Part shown: positions 17,652 through 25,858 of the stretch, one piece after another
Numbering within the stretch: the first letter of the stretch is position 1
Layout: every line of letters begins with the position of its first letter
Assembly (NCBI GenBank): GCA_963692955.1
Contig: OY843587.1
Location: forward strand, 992,001-1,056,000
Length of the DNA: 64,000 nucleotides
Source of the DNA: UBA5158 sp963692955
GTDB taxonomy: Bacteria; Pseudomonadota; Gammaproteobacteria; DSM-16500
Direction of reading: 5' to 3'
The notes under the pieces: model-generated
What the model saw: only the letters and a program-made list of their open reading frames with translations
Told to the model about the DNA's origin: nothing
Databases searched by the model: none
Made by a program: the position numbers and the translations under genes

Positions 17652-18905
17652 TTAAGTTTTTTTCGAAGGCTCGGGTTTCAACTGTTTATGTTGCGCCGAT
17701 TGATGACGCGCTAATCTATCGATGTCGATATATTTATCCATAGTAGCAGGGTTTTCATGACCGACGTCATCGCGTATGTGTTCGCGCGGGCGCGTTTCTA
17801 TATCGTTGGAAATTGCGGTGTGACGTAACCAATGCACGGTGGCGGTCGCTAAATCTTCGGCTTCGTCTTTTTTGCCTTGGCGCAGCAAATTATTAATCGC
17901 GCGGTCGAAGACCGCTTGAACGATATTACGGATTTGCCTTGAGCCAAGGCCTTTTTTACCTTTTAATTTCGCTAACAAAGGCGTGGGCTCTTCGCGACCC
18001 GGCAGCGGCGTCAGACCAATGCTGACACGGTAACGCTTCAGCGCCGTTAACAATTCATCGGGCACCGCGATGTCTCGGACTTTGTTGCCTTTGCCAACGG
18101 TGGTAAACCACCACAAGCCGCTTTTATCCGGCGCGAAACTTCCCATCGTCGCCATACGTTCTTGCGTATACGCTAATTCAGAAATACGCACGCCTAATAA
18201 ATAAAACGCCGACATTAAAAATAACGTGCGTTCATGCAAAGGCTCTTCTTGCGCCATGCTTTCCGCGGCGGAAATCACGGTGATCCATTGCAGGTTACTC
18301 AACTTGCGTGTGACTTTGCGCGTTTGCTGACGTTGCGTGTAGCCTTTCTTTTGGCGGATTAGACTAACCGGATTCACTTCGAGATAGTTTTCTTGCTGTA
18401 AAAAACTAAATAACGAACTCAACGCCGCGAAAATCGCCTCGATGGATTTGTTACCCAATTGATAATTGGATTTGTCAGGTTGTTTGCCTAAGCGGCGGTG
18501 GATTTTACTAATCCGCACGACGAACGGCCGCCAATGCGGATTCGGACGGCGTAAGCCAACATCATTAGTGACGTAACGGTCGACGTTTTTTGTCGCGATC
18601 CAGGTCTTGGGCGGATCATTGACGAAGGCAATGTAATCTCTAATTTCATTGCGCGTTATTTCTTTTAGCGGCTTGCGACTAACTAACCAAGCCCAATGTA
18701 AAAAGCGCTCGGTTTCGCGCCGGTAGGCGGTAAAAGTATCGGCTGAATTTCCATAACTTTTTAAAAATTGCAAGCAAAGCTGGAATTCATGTTCCGCAGC
18801 CGTGATACACAGTGTTTTTAAATGTGCGTACACCGATTCTGTATTATTTGATAAATTTTCCAGAGTATCAAATAAGGCTTGGGGGATCGGATAAGTCGTG
18901 CTCAT
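17652..18905 (-). CDS. Tyrosine recombinase/integrase
   Basis: 417 residues. An N-terminal SAM-like core-binding domain (about 45-215, with SYGNSADTFTAYRRETERFLHWAW) is followed by the catalytic domain with all expected residues: Arg in GVRISELAY, Lys in GKGNKVRDIAVP, HxxR in HWLRHTA, His in GHENPATMD, and the nucleophile Tyr in MDKYIDID. Strand cutting and rejoining at specific sites is the family role; which element it serves is unclear. No tRNA, direct att repeats or phage genes are seen next to it. It may be the remaining integrase of the surrounding accessory block or a stand-alone domesticated recombinase. Confidence 0.9.
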   Translation of the reverse strand: MSTTYPIPQALFDTLENLSNNTESVYAHLKTLCITAAEHEFQLCLQFLKSYGNSADTFTAYRRETERFLHWAWLVSRKPLKEITRNEIRDYIAFVNDPPKTWIATKNVDRYVTNDVGLRRPNPHWRPFVVRISKIHRRLGKQPDKSNYQLGNKSIEAIFAALSSLFSFLQQENYLEVNPVSLIRQKKGYTQRQQTRKVTRKLSNLQWITVISAAESMAQEEPLHERTLFLMSAFYLLGVRISELAYTQERMATMGSFAPDKSGLWWFTTVGKGNKVRDIAVPDELLTALKRYRVSIGLTPLPGREEPTPLLAKLKGKKGLGSRQIRNIVQAVFDRAINNLLRQGKKDEAEDLATATVHWLRHTAISNDIETRPREHIRDDVGHENPATMDKYIDIDRLARHQSAQHKQLKPEPSKKT

Positions 18906-18929
18906 TCTCGTTTTTATTCCTATTTATAA

Positions 18930-19826
18930 TTAGTCTTTGGTGTTGTCTACTGATTTCTTACGCATGCGCGAAAACATTTTTTTTATGGATTTTTTTGTCT
19001 TAATTTTTTTTAATTTAGGATGGACTAACACACCGTGACCTTGATGCATAATTTGTTCTTCAGACCATGGCATACGTCGGTAATAGGGTAATTGTTCGCC
19101 CGGATTAAGAATAGGATATTTTATAATTTCGAAATAAGGCGAATAATCAAAATCCTTAGGCGTGAAAATATAAGGATTGCGTGGTATTAACGTCAATTCA
19201 CTTTCTTTGTTAACGGTGATGAAGGGCAGGATAGGGAATTTTACCGCGGTAAACGCTTCCGCAATGAGAGAAGAGCAAATGCCGCTTTCGGGTTCGCCGC
19301 TAGGCGTGGTAAATAAACTGGAGCCCCAGCGGCGCGGCAGTATTGACCACGGCAAGATAAAGCGCGCGAGGTCTAGCAATTGACGGACATTGTAATGTTG
19401 GCCGACGGAGTTCACGGTGTAGGCGACGACTAATTCTGAATCGGCGGTGGATAAACCAATCGGCCGGCAGATACGGATATGATGGTAACGGTATTGGCTT
19501 AACGGGGTGATAATCATGCCTTTGCCTAACAAACCTTCGACGACATAACGCTGCCTATCATCGATAGGCCGTTTTTTTTCGACGATTTTACGTATTTCTT
19601 CGTTATCGATATCGTCGGCGCGGCCGATGTAAAGGGCCGCGTGGGTCCACGGGCTTTGGGTGATTGAGCGGATTATATTACTGACGCGGCTGCGGCCTTC
19701 GATTAATAAAACATCGCCAGGACGGATTTCTTGCTTTAAACGCGTGTAATCACAGGGTGGAACTTCAGAGGGCGGCGGTTCGCGTGTAATCCAGTCAACA
19801 AATCTGGTGCGCACTTTTTCCAGCAT
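18930..19826 (-). CDS. YiiX-like permuted papain-fold hydrolase
   Basis: 298 residues, no signal peptide. The motif order is that of circularly permuted NlpC/P60 enzymes of the YiiX/YebB type: RPGDVLLIEG (35-44), SPWTHAALYIG with catalytic His62, and late in the sequence SGICSSLIAEAF with catalytic Cys184. The C-terminal ~30 residues are strongly basic (KLKKIKTKKSIKKMFSRMRKK). Related proteins are predicted amidases or peptidases/acylases, some acting on lipids; the substrate here is unknown. AAGGA precedes the ATG. Together with the 1061-residue protein this makes two papain-fold enzymes in one accessory block. Confidence 0.75.
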   Translation of the reverse strand: MLEKVRTRFVDWITREPPPSEVPPCDYTRLKQEIRPGDVLLIEGRSRVSNIIRSITQSPWTHAALYIGRADDIDNEEIRKIVEKKRPIDDRQRYVVEGLLGKGMIITPLSQYRYHHIRICRPIGLSTADSELVVAYTVNSVGQHYNVRQLLDLARFILPWSILPRRWGSSLFTTPSGEPESGICSSLIAEAFTAVKFPILPFITVNKESELTLIPRNPYIFTPKDFDYSPYFEIIKYPILNPGEQLPYYRRMPWSEEQIMHQGHGVLVHPKLKKIKTKKSIKKMFSRMRKKSVDNTKD

Positions 19827-19854
19827 GTTCTCACATCCTTGTTCGCCGCAATGA

Positions 19855-21222
19855 TTAAATTCTCTTTGCTAACACACTCGCTAAACCAATATAAGTTTGT
19901 GGTGTGAGTTGCATCAGTTCAGTTTTAACATTATCCGGTAGCGCCAGTTCAGCGATGAATTGCTGTAAAAGTGTTTTATCAATTTTCTTGCCACGGGTAA
20001 ATCTTTTTAATTTTTCGTATGGTTCATCTATGCCGTACCTACGCATTAGAGTTTGTACCGCTTCGCCCAAAATTTCCCAATGCTGATTTAAATCTGTTTT
20101 GATGACTTCGCTATTCGGCGAAGATTTTTCTAAACCTTTTGATGTGGACTGATAGGCTAACAGAGAATGCGCGAATGCGACACCAATATTGCGTAATACA
20201 GTCGAATCGGATAAATCACGCTGCCAACGTGAAATGGGTAATTTTTCCGCGAAATGGGCGAATAAAGCGTTGGCTATGCCGAGATTACCTTCGGAATTTT
20301 CGAAATCAATTGGATTAATTTTATGTGGCATCGTGGAAGAGCCGACTTCGTTGCTGACACTTTTTTGTTGGAAATAACCTAATGAAATGTAGCCCCACAT
20401 ATCACGGTTAAAATCGATTAAAATAGTATTGATACGCAGCATGACGGCGAATAGTTCCGCCATATAATCATGCGGTTCGATTTGTGTCGTGTAGGGGTTC
20501 CAAGTTAAGTCTAAAATCACCATTAATCGTTCACTCAATGATTGCCAATCGACCGCGGGATAAGCGGCCACTAGCGCATTGTAATTGCCAGACGCGCCAT
20601 TTAATTTGCCTAGCAATGGCACGGCGATTAATTGCTCTTTTTGCCGCAGCAAACGCGCGACGACATTCGCGATTTCTTTACCGACGGTGCTGGGTGTGGC
20701 GGATTGACCATGCGTACGCGATAACATCGGCAGTTCCGCGTAATCGTGCGCGAGCTTCGTTAAGATACGCAGCATATTATCCAGCGCGGGTAAAATAACT
20801 TTTTCACGCGTGGTTTTTAACATTAACGCATAAGCTAAATTATTAATATCTTCGGAGGTGGCGCCGAAATGGATAAACTCGTCGATTTTTGCTAATTCAG
20901 AAATGTTTTGCAATTGTTCTTTGATAAAGTATTCCACCGCTTTAACGTCATGGTTGGTGGTGGCTTCAATTTCTTTGACGCGTTCTGCGTCGCTTGCCGA
21001 GAACTTATCGTGAATATTTTCTAATAACTGATGCGCGTTTGTGCTCACGCTTTTTAATTCCGGTAAATTTGCTTGCGCGATTAAGAGTTGCAGCCAGCGA
21101 ATTTCGACGAGCACACGGGCTTTTATCAAACCGAATTCACTGAAGATGGGACGCAGTTCGTTGACTTTTTCGGCGTAACGCCCTTCGAGAGGGGAAATAG
21201 CCAGGAGAGAAGCAGCAGTCAT
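19855..21222 (-). CDS. purB: Adenylosuccinate lyase
   Basis: 455 residues, the usual length of the gammaproteobacterial type. Fumarase/aspartase superfamily signature SSTMPHKINPIDFENSEGN contains the flexible catalytic loop Ser; THGQSATPSTVGKE holds the catalytic His, and TTNHDVKAVEYF an early conserved block. The enzyme releases fumarate from SAICAR and adenylosuccinate in purine synthesis. Its ATG overlaps the hflD stop by 4 bases, giving the classic mnmA-hflD-purB operon. Confidence 0.97.
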   Translation of the reverse strand: MTAASLLAISPLEGRYAEKVNELRPIFSEFGLIKARVLVEIRWLQLLIAQANLPELKSVSTNAHQLLENIHDKFSASDAERVKEIEATTNHDVKAVEYFIKEQLQNISELAKIDEFIHFGATSEDINNLAYALMLKTTREKVILPALDNMLRILTKLAHDYAELPMLSRTHGQSATPSTVGKEIANVVARLLRQKEQLIAVPLLGKLNGASGNYNALVAAYPAVDWQSLSERLMVILDLTWNPYTTQIEPHDYMAELFAVMLRINTILIDFNRDMWGYISLGYFQQKSVSNEVGSSTMPHKINPIDFENSEGNLGIANALFAHFAEKLPISRWQRDLSDSTVLRNIGVAFAHSLLAYQSTSKGLEKSSPNSEVIKTDLNQHWEILGEAVQTLMRRYGIDEPYEKLKRFTRGKKIDKTLLQQFIAELALPDNVKTELMQLTPQTYIGLASVLAKRI

Positions 21223-21872
21223 ACGGGGTCCTTTTCTAAAACCAAGTGGTCGTTAAGTTGAATTAAGAGTTTTTCGGCGCAAGCTTTTATTTTAGCCCGA
21301 GAAAAAAGTATCTGCAAACGCGAGCCGCCGACTTGCCGCCATAAGACCGCGGCGCGCACGCCCGCCAGCAATAGCGCCCGCACTTTTTCCATATTTTCTT
21401 TCGCGTTCATGACGCGTTGCGAACCTAGAATCACGACCCGGAAGTGAAAGGTGCTAATGGTGCTGAGATACGTATCGGCTAAATTTGCGATGACCGTCGG
21501 GTGCGTGATGGAAAAGTAATTCGCTTGCTTTTGGATTTGCTGCAAACGTTTCATGAGCGCGTGCAAAATTTTTGGCGAACGCGATAATTTTTTTTGTAAA
21601 TGAATCAATGAGAGCAAATAGCGGTTTTGCAAACGGTCGGGCGTTTGGGTCGTGTCGAACGCCAATAAGATTTTTTCGAGGCCTAGTTTAACGCCTTCGA
21701 TACCGCCAAACACTTCTGGCACGCTGTTGACGTCCAGGGAAAATATACTTTGAATGCTGGCTTCATATGGCGCTGGATTGGTTTTGCCGGTTTGCGTTAA
21801 CTCTCTCACTAACGCAACGGACTGCAGCATACCGGCTAATGCGAGAGTTACATTGTTGAGATTATCTTGCAT
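21219..21872 (-). CDS. hflD: High-frequency lysogenization protein HflD homologue
   Basis: 217 residues, all-helical. The N-terminal block (LALAGMLQSVALVRELTQTGK) and the C-terminal LGSQRVMNAKENMEKVRALLLAG-like region (read in two parts) match HflD. The protein is membrane-peripheral in E. coli, where it lowers phage lambda CII activity; its everyday role is not known. The position between mnmA and purB, with a 4-base overlap to purB, is the conserved gammaproteobacterial arrangement and supports the name. Confidence 0.92.
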   Translation of the reverse strand: MQDNLNNVTLALAGMLQSVALVRELTQTGKTNPAPYEASIQSIFSLDVNSVPEVFGGIEGVKLGLEKILLAFDTTQTPDRLQNRYLLSLIHLQKKLSRSPKILHALMKRLQQIQKQANYFSITHPTVIANLADTYLSTISTFHFRVVILGSQRVMNAKENMEKVRALLLAGVRAAVLWRQVGGSRLQILFSRAKIKACAEKLLIQLNDHLVLEKDPV

Positions 21873-21893
21873 AAGAGGCTCCAGCGCCTGCTT

Positions 21894-23000
21894 TTATGGT
21901 GATGTGTTTACCATGGCGTTGACAATGACGGCGCCGCCAAGACAAATGTCTTTATCATAAAACACCACGGATTGTCCGGGAGTAATGGCACGTTGCGGTT
22001 GTTCAAAAACGACTTCCAGCGTCGTTTCATCCACCGAATTTATGATACACGGTTGGTCAGATTGACGGTAGCGCGTTTTCGCGGCGACCTTCAAGGGGAG
22101 TGTGGGTGGCTGATTGATCCAATGCACGTGTTGAGCGATTAACTTTTGCGCGAACAAAGACGGATGATCTTGGCCTTGGGTCACGACCAATACGTTGCGT
22201 TCCATATTTTTCGCCACGACATACCAAGGCGCTTCGGTAAAATTTTTCAAGCCGCCGATTTTTAACCCTTGGCGTTGACCGATGGTATGAAACATTAAAC
22301 CCTCGTGTGTGCCGATGGCAACCCCCTCTGTGGTTTCGATGCGGCCGGGTTGAGCGGGCAGATAATCGCTTAAAAAAGCCTTAAATTTACGTTCGCCGAT
22401 GAAACAAATGCCGGTGCTATCTTTTTTTTGGTGGTTGCTAAAACCCGCTTGGTCGGCGATTTTTCGTACCACGGATTTTTCTAAATGGCCGATGGGAAAC
22501 AGGCTTTGAGCTAATTGGTCGGCGGTGAGGGCGTGCAGAAAGTAACTTTGGTCTTTGGCAGCATCTAAGCCTTTCAAGAGGCGCGCGCCAGTATCTAGCG
22601 CTTCGTTACGCGCATAATGACCAGTCGCGATAAAATCCGCGCCGCGCGTTTTCGCGAATTTTAAAAAAGCGTTAAACTTAATTTCTTTGTTGCAAAGAAT
22701 ATCGGGATTCGGCGTGCGGCCGGCGCGGTATTCCGCAAGAAAATGCGCAAAAACTCCTTCCCAATACTCGGCGGCGAAATTAACGCGGTGCAAGTGAATT
22801 TGCAATGTATCGCATACCGCTTGCGCATCCGCCATATCGGTACTGACCGAGCAATACGTATCGGTATCATCCGCTTCCCAATTTTTCATAAACAAGCCTT
22901 CGACGTGATGCCCCTGTTCTTTTAACAACAGAGCGGTCACAGACGAGTCTACGCCGCCGGACATACCGACGATGATGTGCTTGGGCGAATGGGTTTTCAT
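21894..23000 (-). CDS. mnmA: tRNA-specific 2-thiouridylase MnmA
   Basis: 368 residues. PP-loop ATPase motif GMSGGVDSSVTALLL at the N-terminus, catalytic Cys in PNPDILCNKEIKF and second Cys in STGICFIGERKF, plus GHYAR. MnmA thiolates U34 of tRNAs for Lys, Glu and Gln using sulfur relayed from IscS/Tus proteins. First gene of the mnmA-hflD-purB operon. A TATAAT is present on the minus strand at 23030-23035, 30 bases before the ATG, a plausible -10 box although the -35 is poor. Confidence 0.97.
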   Translation of the reverse strand: MKTHSPKHIIVGMSGGVDSSVTALLLKEQGHHVEGLFMKNWEADDTDTYCSVSTDMADAQAVCDTLQIHLHRVNFAAEYWEGVFAHFLAEYRAGRTPNPDILCNKEIKFNAFLKFAKTRGADFIATGHYARNEALDTGARLLKGLDAAKDQSYFLHALTADQLAQSLFPIGHLEKSVVRKIADQAGFSNHQKKDSTGICFIGERKFKAFLSDYLPAQPGRIETTEGVAIGTHEGLMFHTIGQRQGLKIGGLKNFTEAPWYVVAKNMERNVLVVTQGQDHPSLFAQKLIAQHVHWINQPPTLPLKVAAKTRYRQSDQPCIINSVDETTLEVVFEQPQRAITPGQSVVFYDKDICLGGAVIVNAMVNTSP

Positions 23001-23082
23001 GAGTGTTACTAACTGTCAAAAAAGGGGAATTATACCATGGTTTACGCTATGCCGCGACCTCACGGGCGCGGCGGGGGAGGTT

Positions 23083-23733
23083 TTAGCCGAAGTTATAAGC
23101 GATGTTCGCGCTCACATAATCTAAGTAGGGTACGGCGTAAGGTGTCGTGCCGAAGCTGTTGAGATGTTCCACTTGCGTGCCTTCCACGTTTACCGTCAAG
23201 TGTTTGCCGAAATTGTAATTTATACCCACCCCGTACATTGGACGGTTGTTATAACCATGGGTAGTACCAATGGGTGGCATTGAAATTTTTGTGTTTGTGC
23301 CTAGGCCAGTATTAACGTAACGAACAATTTCGACGACGCGGACATAACCCCCTAAACCATAAATGTTGAAGCCACTGTAACCGATAGGTAAATAAGCTTT
23401 AGCGACAACGTCATAAGTGTGGATGTAATATTTCAAATACGCAGTGTTGCCGATGGAGCTGCCATTGAAAGTCGAACGAGCATAGCGGGTATAACCGCCT
23501 TCGAGACCAAAATATTTATTGATGTTGAAACCAACGAACCCACGCGCGCCCAACCCAGTAAAAGAATGTGTGGTAGAACCGCCGGCTGGTACGATGAAAA
23601 TATTGCTGTCAGGTGTTTTGACCCAGCTTTTACCCACCCCCGCGCCGAGGTAAGGGCCACATGTTGTGGCAAGCGCTGTGGTAGAAAGCATTAAAGCAGC
23701 GGCAGCGCAGCTAAGCGTGACAATCCGTTTCAT
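23083..23733 (-). CDS. Outer-membrane beta-barrel protein
   Basis: 216 residues with a signal peptide (MKRIVTLSCAAAALMLSTTALA). The mature part alternates aromatic and small residues in strands typical of eight-stranded OmpA/opacity-type barrels: GPYLGAGVGKSWV, ARGFVGFNINKYFGLEGGYTRYA, YGVGINYNFGKHLTVNVEGTQ, ending YVSANIAYNFG. There is no periplasmic OmpA-C domain. It lies alone, between mnmA and the divergent icd. A similar protein is found at 61347-61961. Adhesion or envelope roles are common in the family but not shown here. Confidence 0.8.
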   Translation of the reverse strand: MKRIVTLSCAAAALMLSTTALATTCGPYLGAGVGKSWVKTPDSNIFIVPAGGSTTHSFTGLGARGFVGFNINKYFGLEGGYTRYARSTFNGSSIGNTAYLKYYIHTYDVVAKAYLPIGYSGFNIYGLGGYVRVVEIVRYVNTGLGTNTKISMPPIGTTHGYNNRPMYGVGINYNFGKHLTVNVEGTQVEHLNSFGTTPYAVPYLDYVSANIAYNFG

Positions 23734-23890
23734 TTTATAATCGCTCCGTGGAGATCAATATCGACGGAGTATAGCATCAGGTATTTTTTATGTAAAAGGA
23801 ACTCAAGCGCTATTGAGAAAGATTATATGTTGTGGTGCAAACTTTGCGTTGCTACCATAGCTGCTTTTATGGATGTGAAGGAATTTTTTT

Positions 23891-25150
23891 ATGACGTATC
23901 AGCACATAACTGTTCCAGCCGATGGAAAAAAAATAAGCGTTAATTCCGATAATTCACTGAACGTGCCAGACCATCCAATTATTCCTTACATTACTGGTGA
24001 CGGCACCGGTATTGATATCACGCCTGTCATGTTGAAAGTCGTGAACGCCGCGGTAAATAAAGCCTATCAAGACCAACGCGCGATTCACTGGATGGAAATT
24101 TTCGCCGGTGAAAAAGCCACTGAAATTTACGGTAAAGATGTTTGGCTGCCGGCAGAAACTTTGGCCGCCGTAAAAGAATTTTTGATTTCCATCAAAGGCC
24201 CACTCACCACGCCCGTCGGCGGCGGCATCCGTTCAATGAACGTGACCTTGCGGCAAGAGTTAGATTTATATGTTTGTCTGCGTCCCGTGCGTTATTTCAA
24301 AGGCACGCCCAGCCCGTTGAAAGAGCCGTGGCATACCAACATGATAATTTTCCGTGAAAATTCCGAAGATATTTACGCTGGGATCGAATGGGCGGCGGAT
24401 TCCCCCGAAGCGGAAAAAGTCATTCAGTTTTTACGTACCGAAATGGGCGTGAAAAAAATTCGTTTCCCAGAACATTGCGGCATTGGTGTGAAACCCGTTT
24501 CGCAAGCAGGCACCACGCGCTTAGTAAGAAAAGCCATCGAATATGCCATCGAAAATAAACATGATTCTGTGACCTTAGTGCATAAGGGCAATATCATGAA
24601 ATACACGGAAGGCGCGTTCCGTGATTGGGGCTATGCGGTCGCGCGCGATGAATTCGGCGCGCAGTTACTCGAAGGCGGCCCGTGGCAAGTCATGAAAAAT
24701 CCAAACACGGGCAAAGACATCATCATCAAAGATGTCATCGCGGATGCTTTTTTACAGCAGATTTTGACGCGTCCCGCGGAATATAGCGTCATTGCGACGC
24801 TGAACTTGAATGGTGACTACATCTCCGACGCGCTGGCGGCACAAGTGGGCGGCATTGGCATTGCTCCAGGCGCGAATATGAGCGACACCACGGCGATGTT
24901 TGAAGCGACCCATGGCACTGCGCCCAAATACGCGGGGCAAAATAAAGTAAATCCAGGCTCGTTAATTTTATCCGCGGAAATGATGCTGCGCCACATGGGT
25001 TGGGCGGAAGCGGCGGATCTCATCATCAAAGGCATGGAAGGCGCTATCGAAGCTAAGACCGTCACTTACGATTTCGAGCGCTTATTACCGGATTCTAAGT
25101 TATTAACCTCGTCCGCATTTGGGGACGCGATAGTCAAACACATGGGTTAA
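23891..25150 (+). CDS. icd: NADP-dependent isocitrate dehydrogenase
   Basis: 419 residues, homodimeric bacterial IDH. Substrate loop GGGIRSMNVTLRQELDLYVCLRP includes the Ser that AceK phosphorylates in E. coli (RS of GGIRSMN). ENSEDIYAGIEW, the metal-binding Asp region (IADAFLQQ) and the cofactor region THGTAPKYAGQNKVNPGS with the NADP-type residues are present. It makes 2-oxoglutarate in the TCA cycle. Located upstream of clpS-clpA on the same strand, an order known from Legionella-type genomes, although separated from clpS by 366 bases. Confidence 0.97.
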   Translation: MTYQHITVPADGKKISVNSDNSLNVPDHPIIPYITGDGTGIDITPVMLKVVNAAVNKAYQDQRAIHWMEIFAGEKATEIYGKDVWLPAETLAAVKEFLISIKGPLTTPVGGGIRSMNVTLRQELDLYVCLRPVRYFKGTPSPLKEPWHTNMIIFRENSEDIYAGIEWAADSPEAEKVIQFLRTEMGVKKIRFPEHCGIGVKPVSQAGTTRLVRKAIEYAIENKHDSVTLVHKGNIMKYTEGAFRDWGYAVARDEFGAQLLEGGPWQVMKNPNTGKDIIIKDVIADAFLQQILTRPAEYSVIATLNLNGDYISDALAAQVGGIGIAPGANMSDTTAMFEATHGTAPKYAGQNKVNPGSLILSAEMMLRHMGWAEAADLIIKGMEGAIEAKTVTYDFERLLPDSKLLTSSAFGDAIVKHMG

Positions 25151-25516
25151 GCCTAACCAGCTGATTTTACGCTATATTCAAATTATCTGCCAGACGGCCT
25201 TCTTGGTTGTCCTCTGGGTCTGGGAATATGTGCCCTGTTCCGCAATTTCAGGCCATTTTCGACCATGCTTTACGTCGTAAAAAAAATTAAAAATCGCCTT
25301 TTTTTTCGCATAAAGGGTTAAGATAGAGGGATGGGAAGAGTGCAAAAAATGAAAGCTCTGTCTATACAAAATAAGATATGGTAAATAATTGAACAATTTG
25401 TTATGATGCTACTTTTATAATTATAGCCTCTTTTTATGATTTGTGAGATGTGCTGTGAATATATTAAATAAAAGAGGAAAAACTCAATTTCATGAACTAA
25501 AGTTAAGGTAAGGGGT
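25151..25516 (+). other. Intergenic region icd-clpS
   Basis: 366 A+T-rich bases without a credible gene. Just after icd, CCAGAC (about 25191) and GTCTGG (about 25228) could pair but no T-run follows. A TATAAT at 25416-25421 is a possible -10 for clpS, without a well-spaced -35. Short ORFs on the minus strand here have no ribosome-binding site or protein-like composition. Confidence 0.5.
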
Positions 25517-25834
25517 ATGGAAAATATAGCGATTAATACAGATAAAGAAACGGTGGTTCTGGAAGCGAAACCGGAACTGAAAGAGCCATCGATGTACCAG
25601 GTTGTGATGCACAATGACGACTATACACCGATGGAATTTGTAGTGGCCGTGTTAGAGAATTTTTTCTACATGGATAGCGTTAAGGCCACTAGCATCATGC
25701 ACCAGGTCCATTTACTAGGCAAAGCCATTTGTGGTGTGTTTAGTAAAGACGTAGCGGAGACGAAAGTGGAGCTCGTGATCGATTATGCAAGGAGGCATGA
25801 GCATCCTCTACTATGCAGTATAGAGGCCATGTAA
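25517..25834 (+). CDS. clpS: ClpAP adaptor ClpS
   Basis: 105 residues, the usual length. The core YQVVMHNDDYTPMEFVVAVLENFF carries the N-degron pocket residues (N-D-D-Y/T, M), and HLLGKAICGVFSKDVAETKV plus the LLCSIEAM end agree with the family. ClpS binds proteins with destabilising N-terminal residues and hands them to ClpA, blocking SsrA substrates. clpA starts 24 bases downstream behind an AGGAGG ribosome site, so the two are cotranscribed. Confidence 0.96.
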   Translation: MENIAINTDKETVVLEAKPELKEPSMYQVVMHNDDYTPMEFVVAVLENFFYMDSVKATSIMHQVHLLGKAICGVFSKDVAETKVELVIDYARRHEHPLLCSIEAM

Positions 25835-25858
25835 TCTTGAAACGCTAGGAGGTGTGCC

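Noticed and set aside
25191..25233. Terminator after icd
   Set aside because: CCAGAC/GTCTGG can pair over a long loop but no T-run follows, so support is too weak.
25178..25614. Two minus-strand ORFs in the icd-clpS gap
   Set aside because: Overlap each other and clpS, lack ribosome sites, and have composition expected of A+T-rich non-coding DNA.
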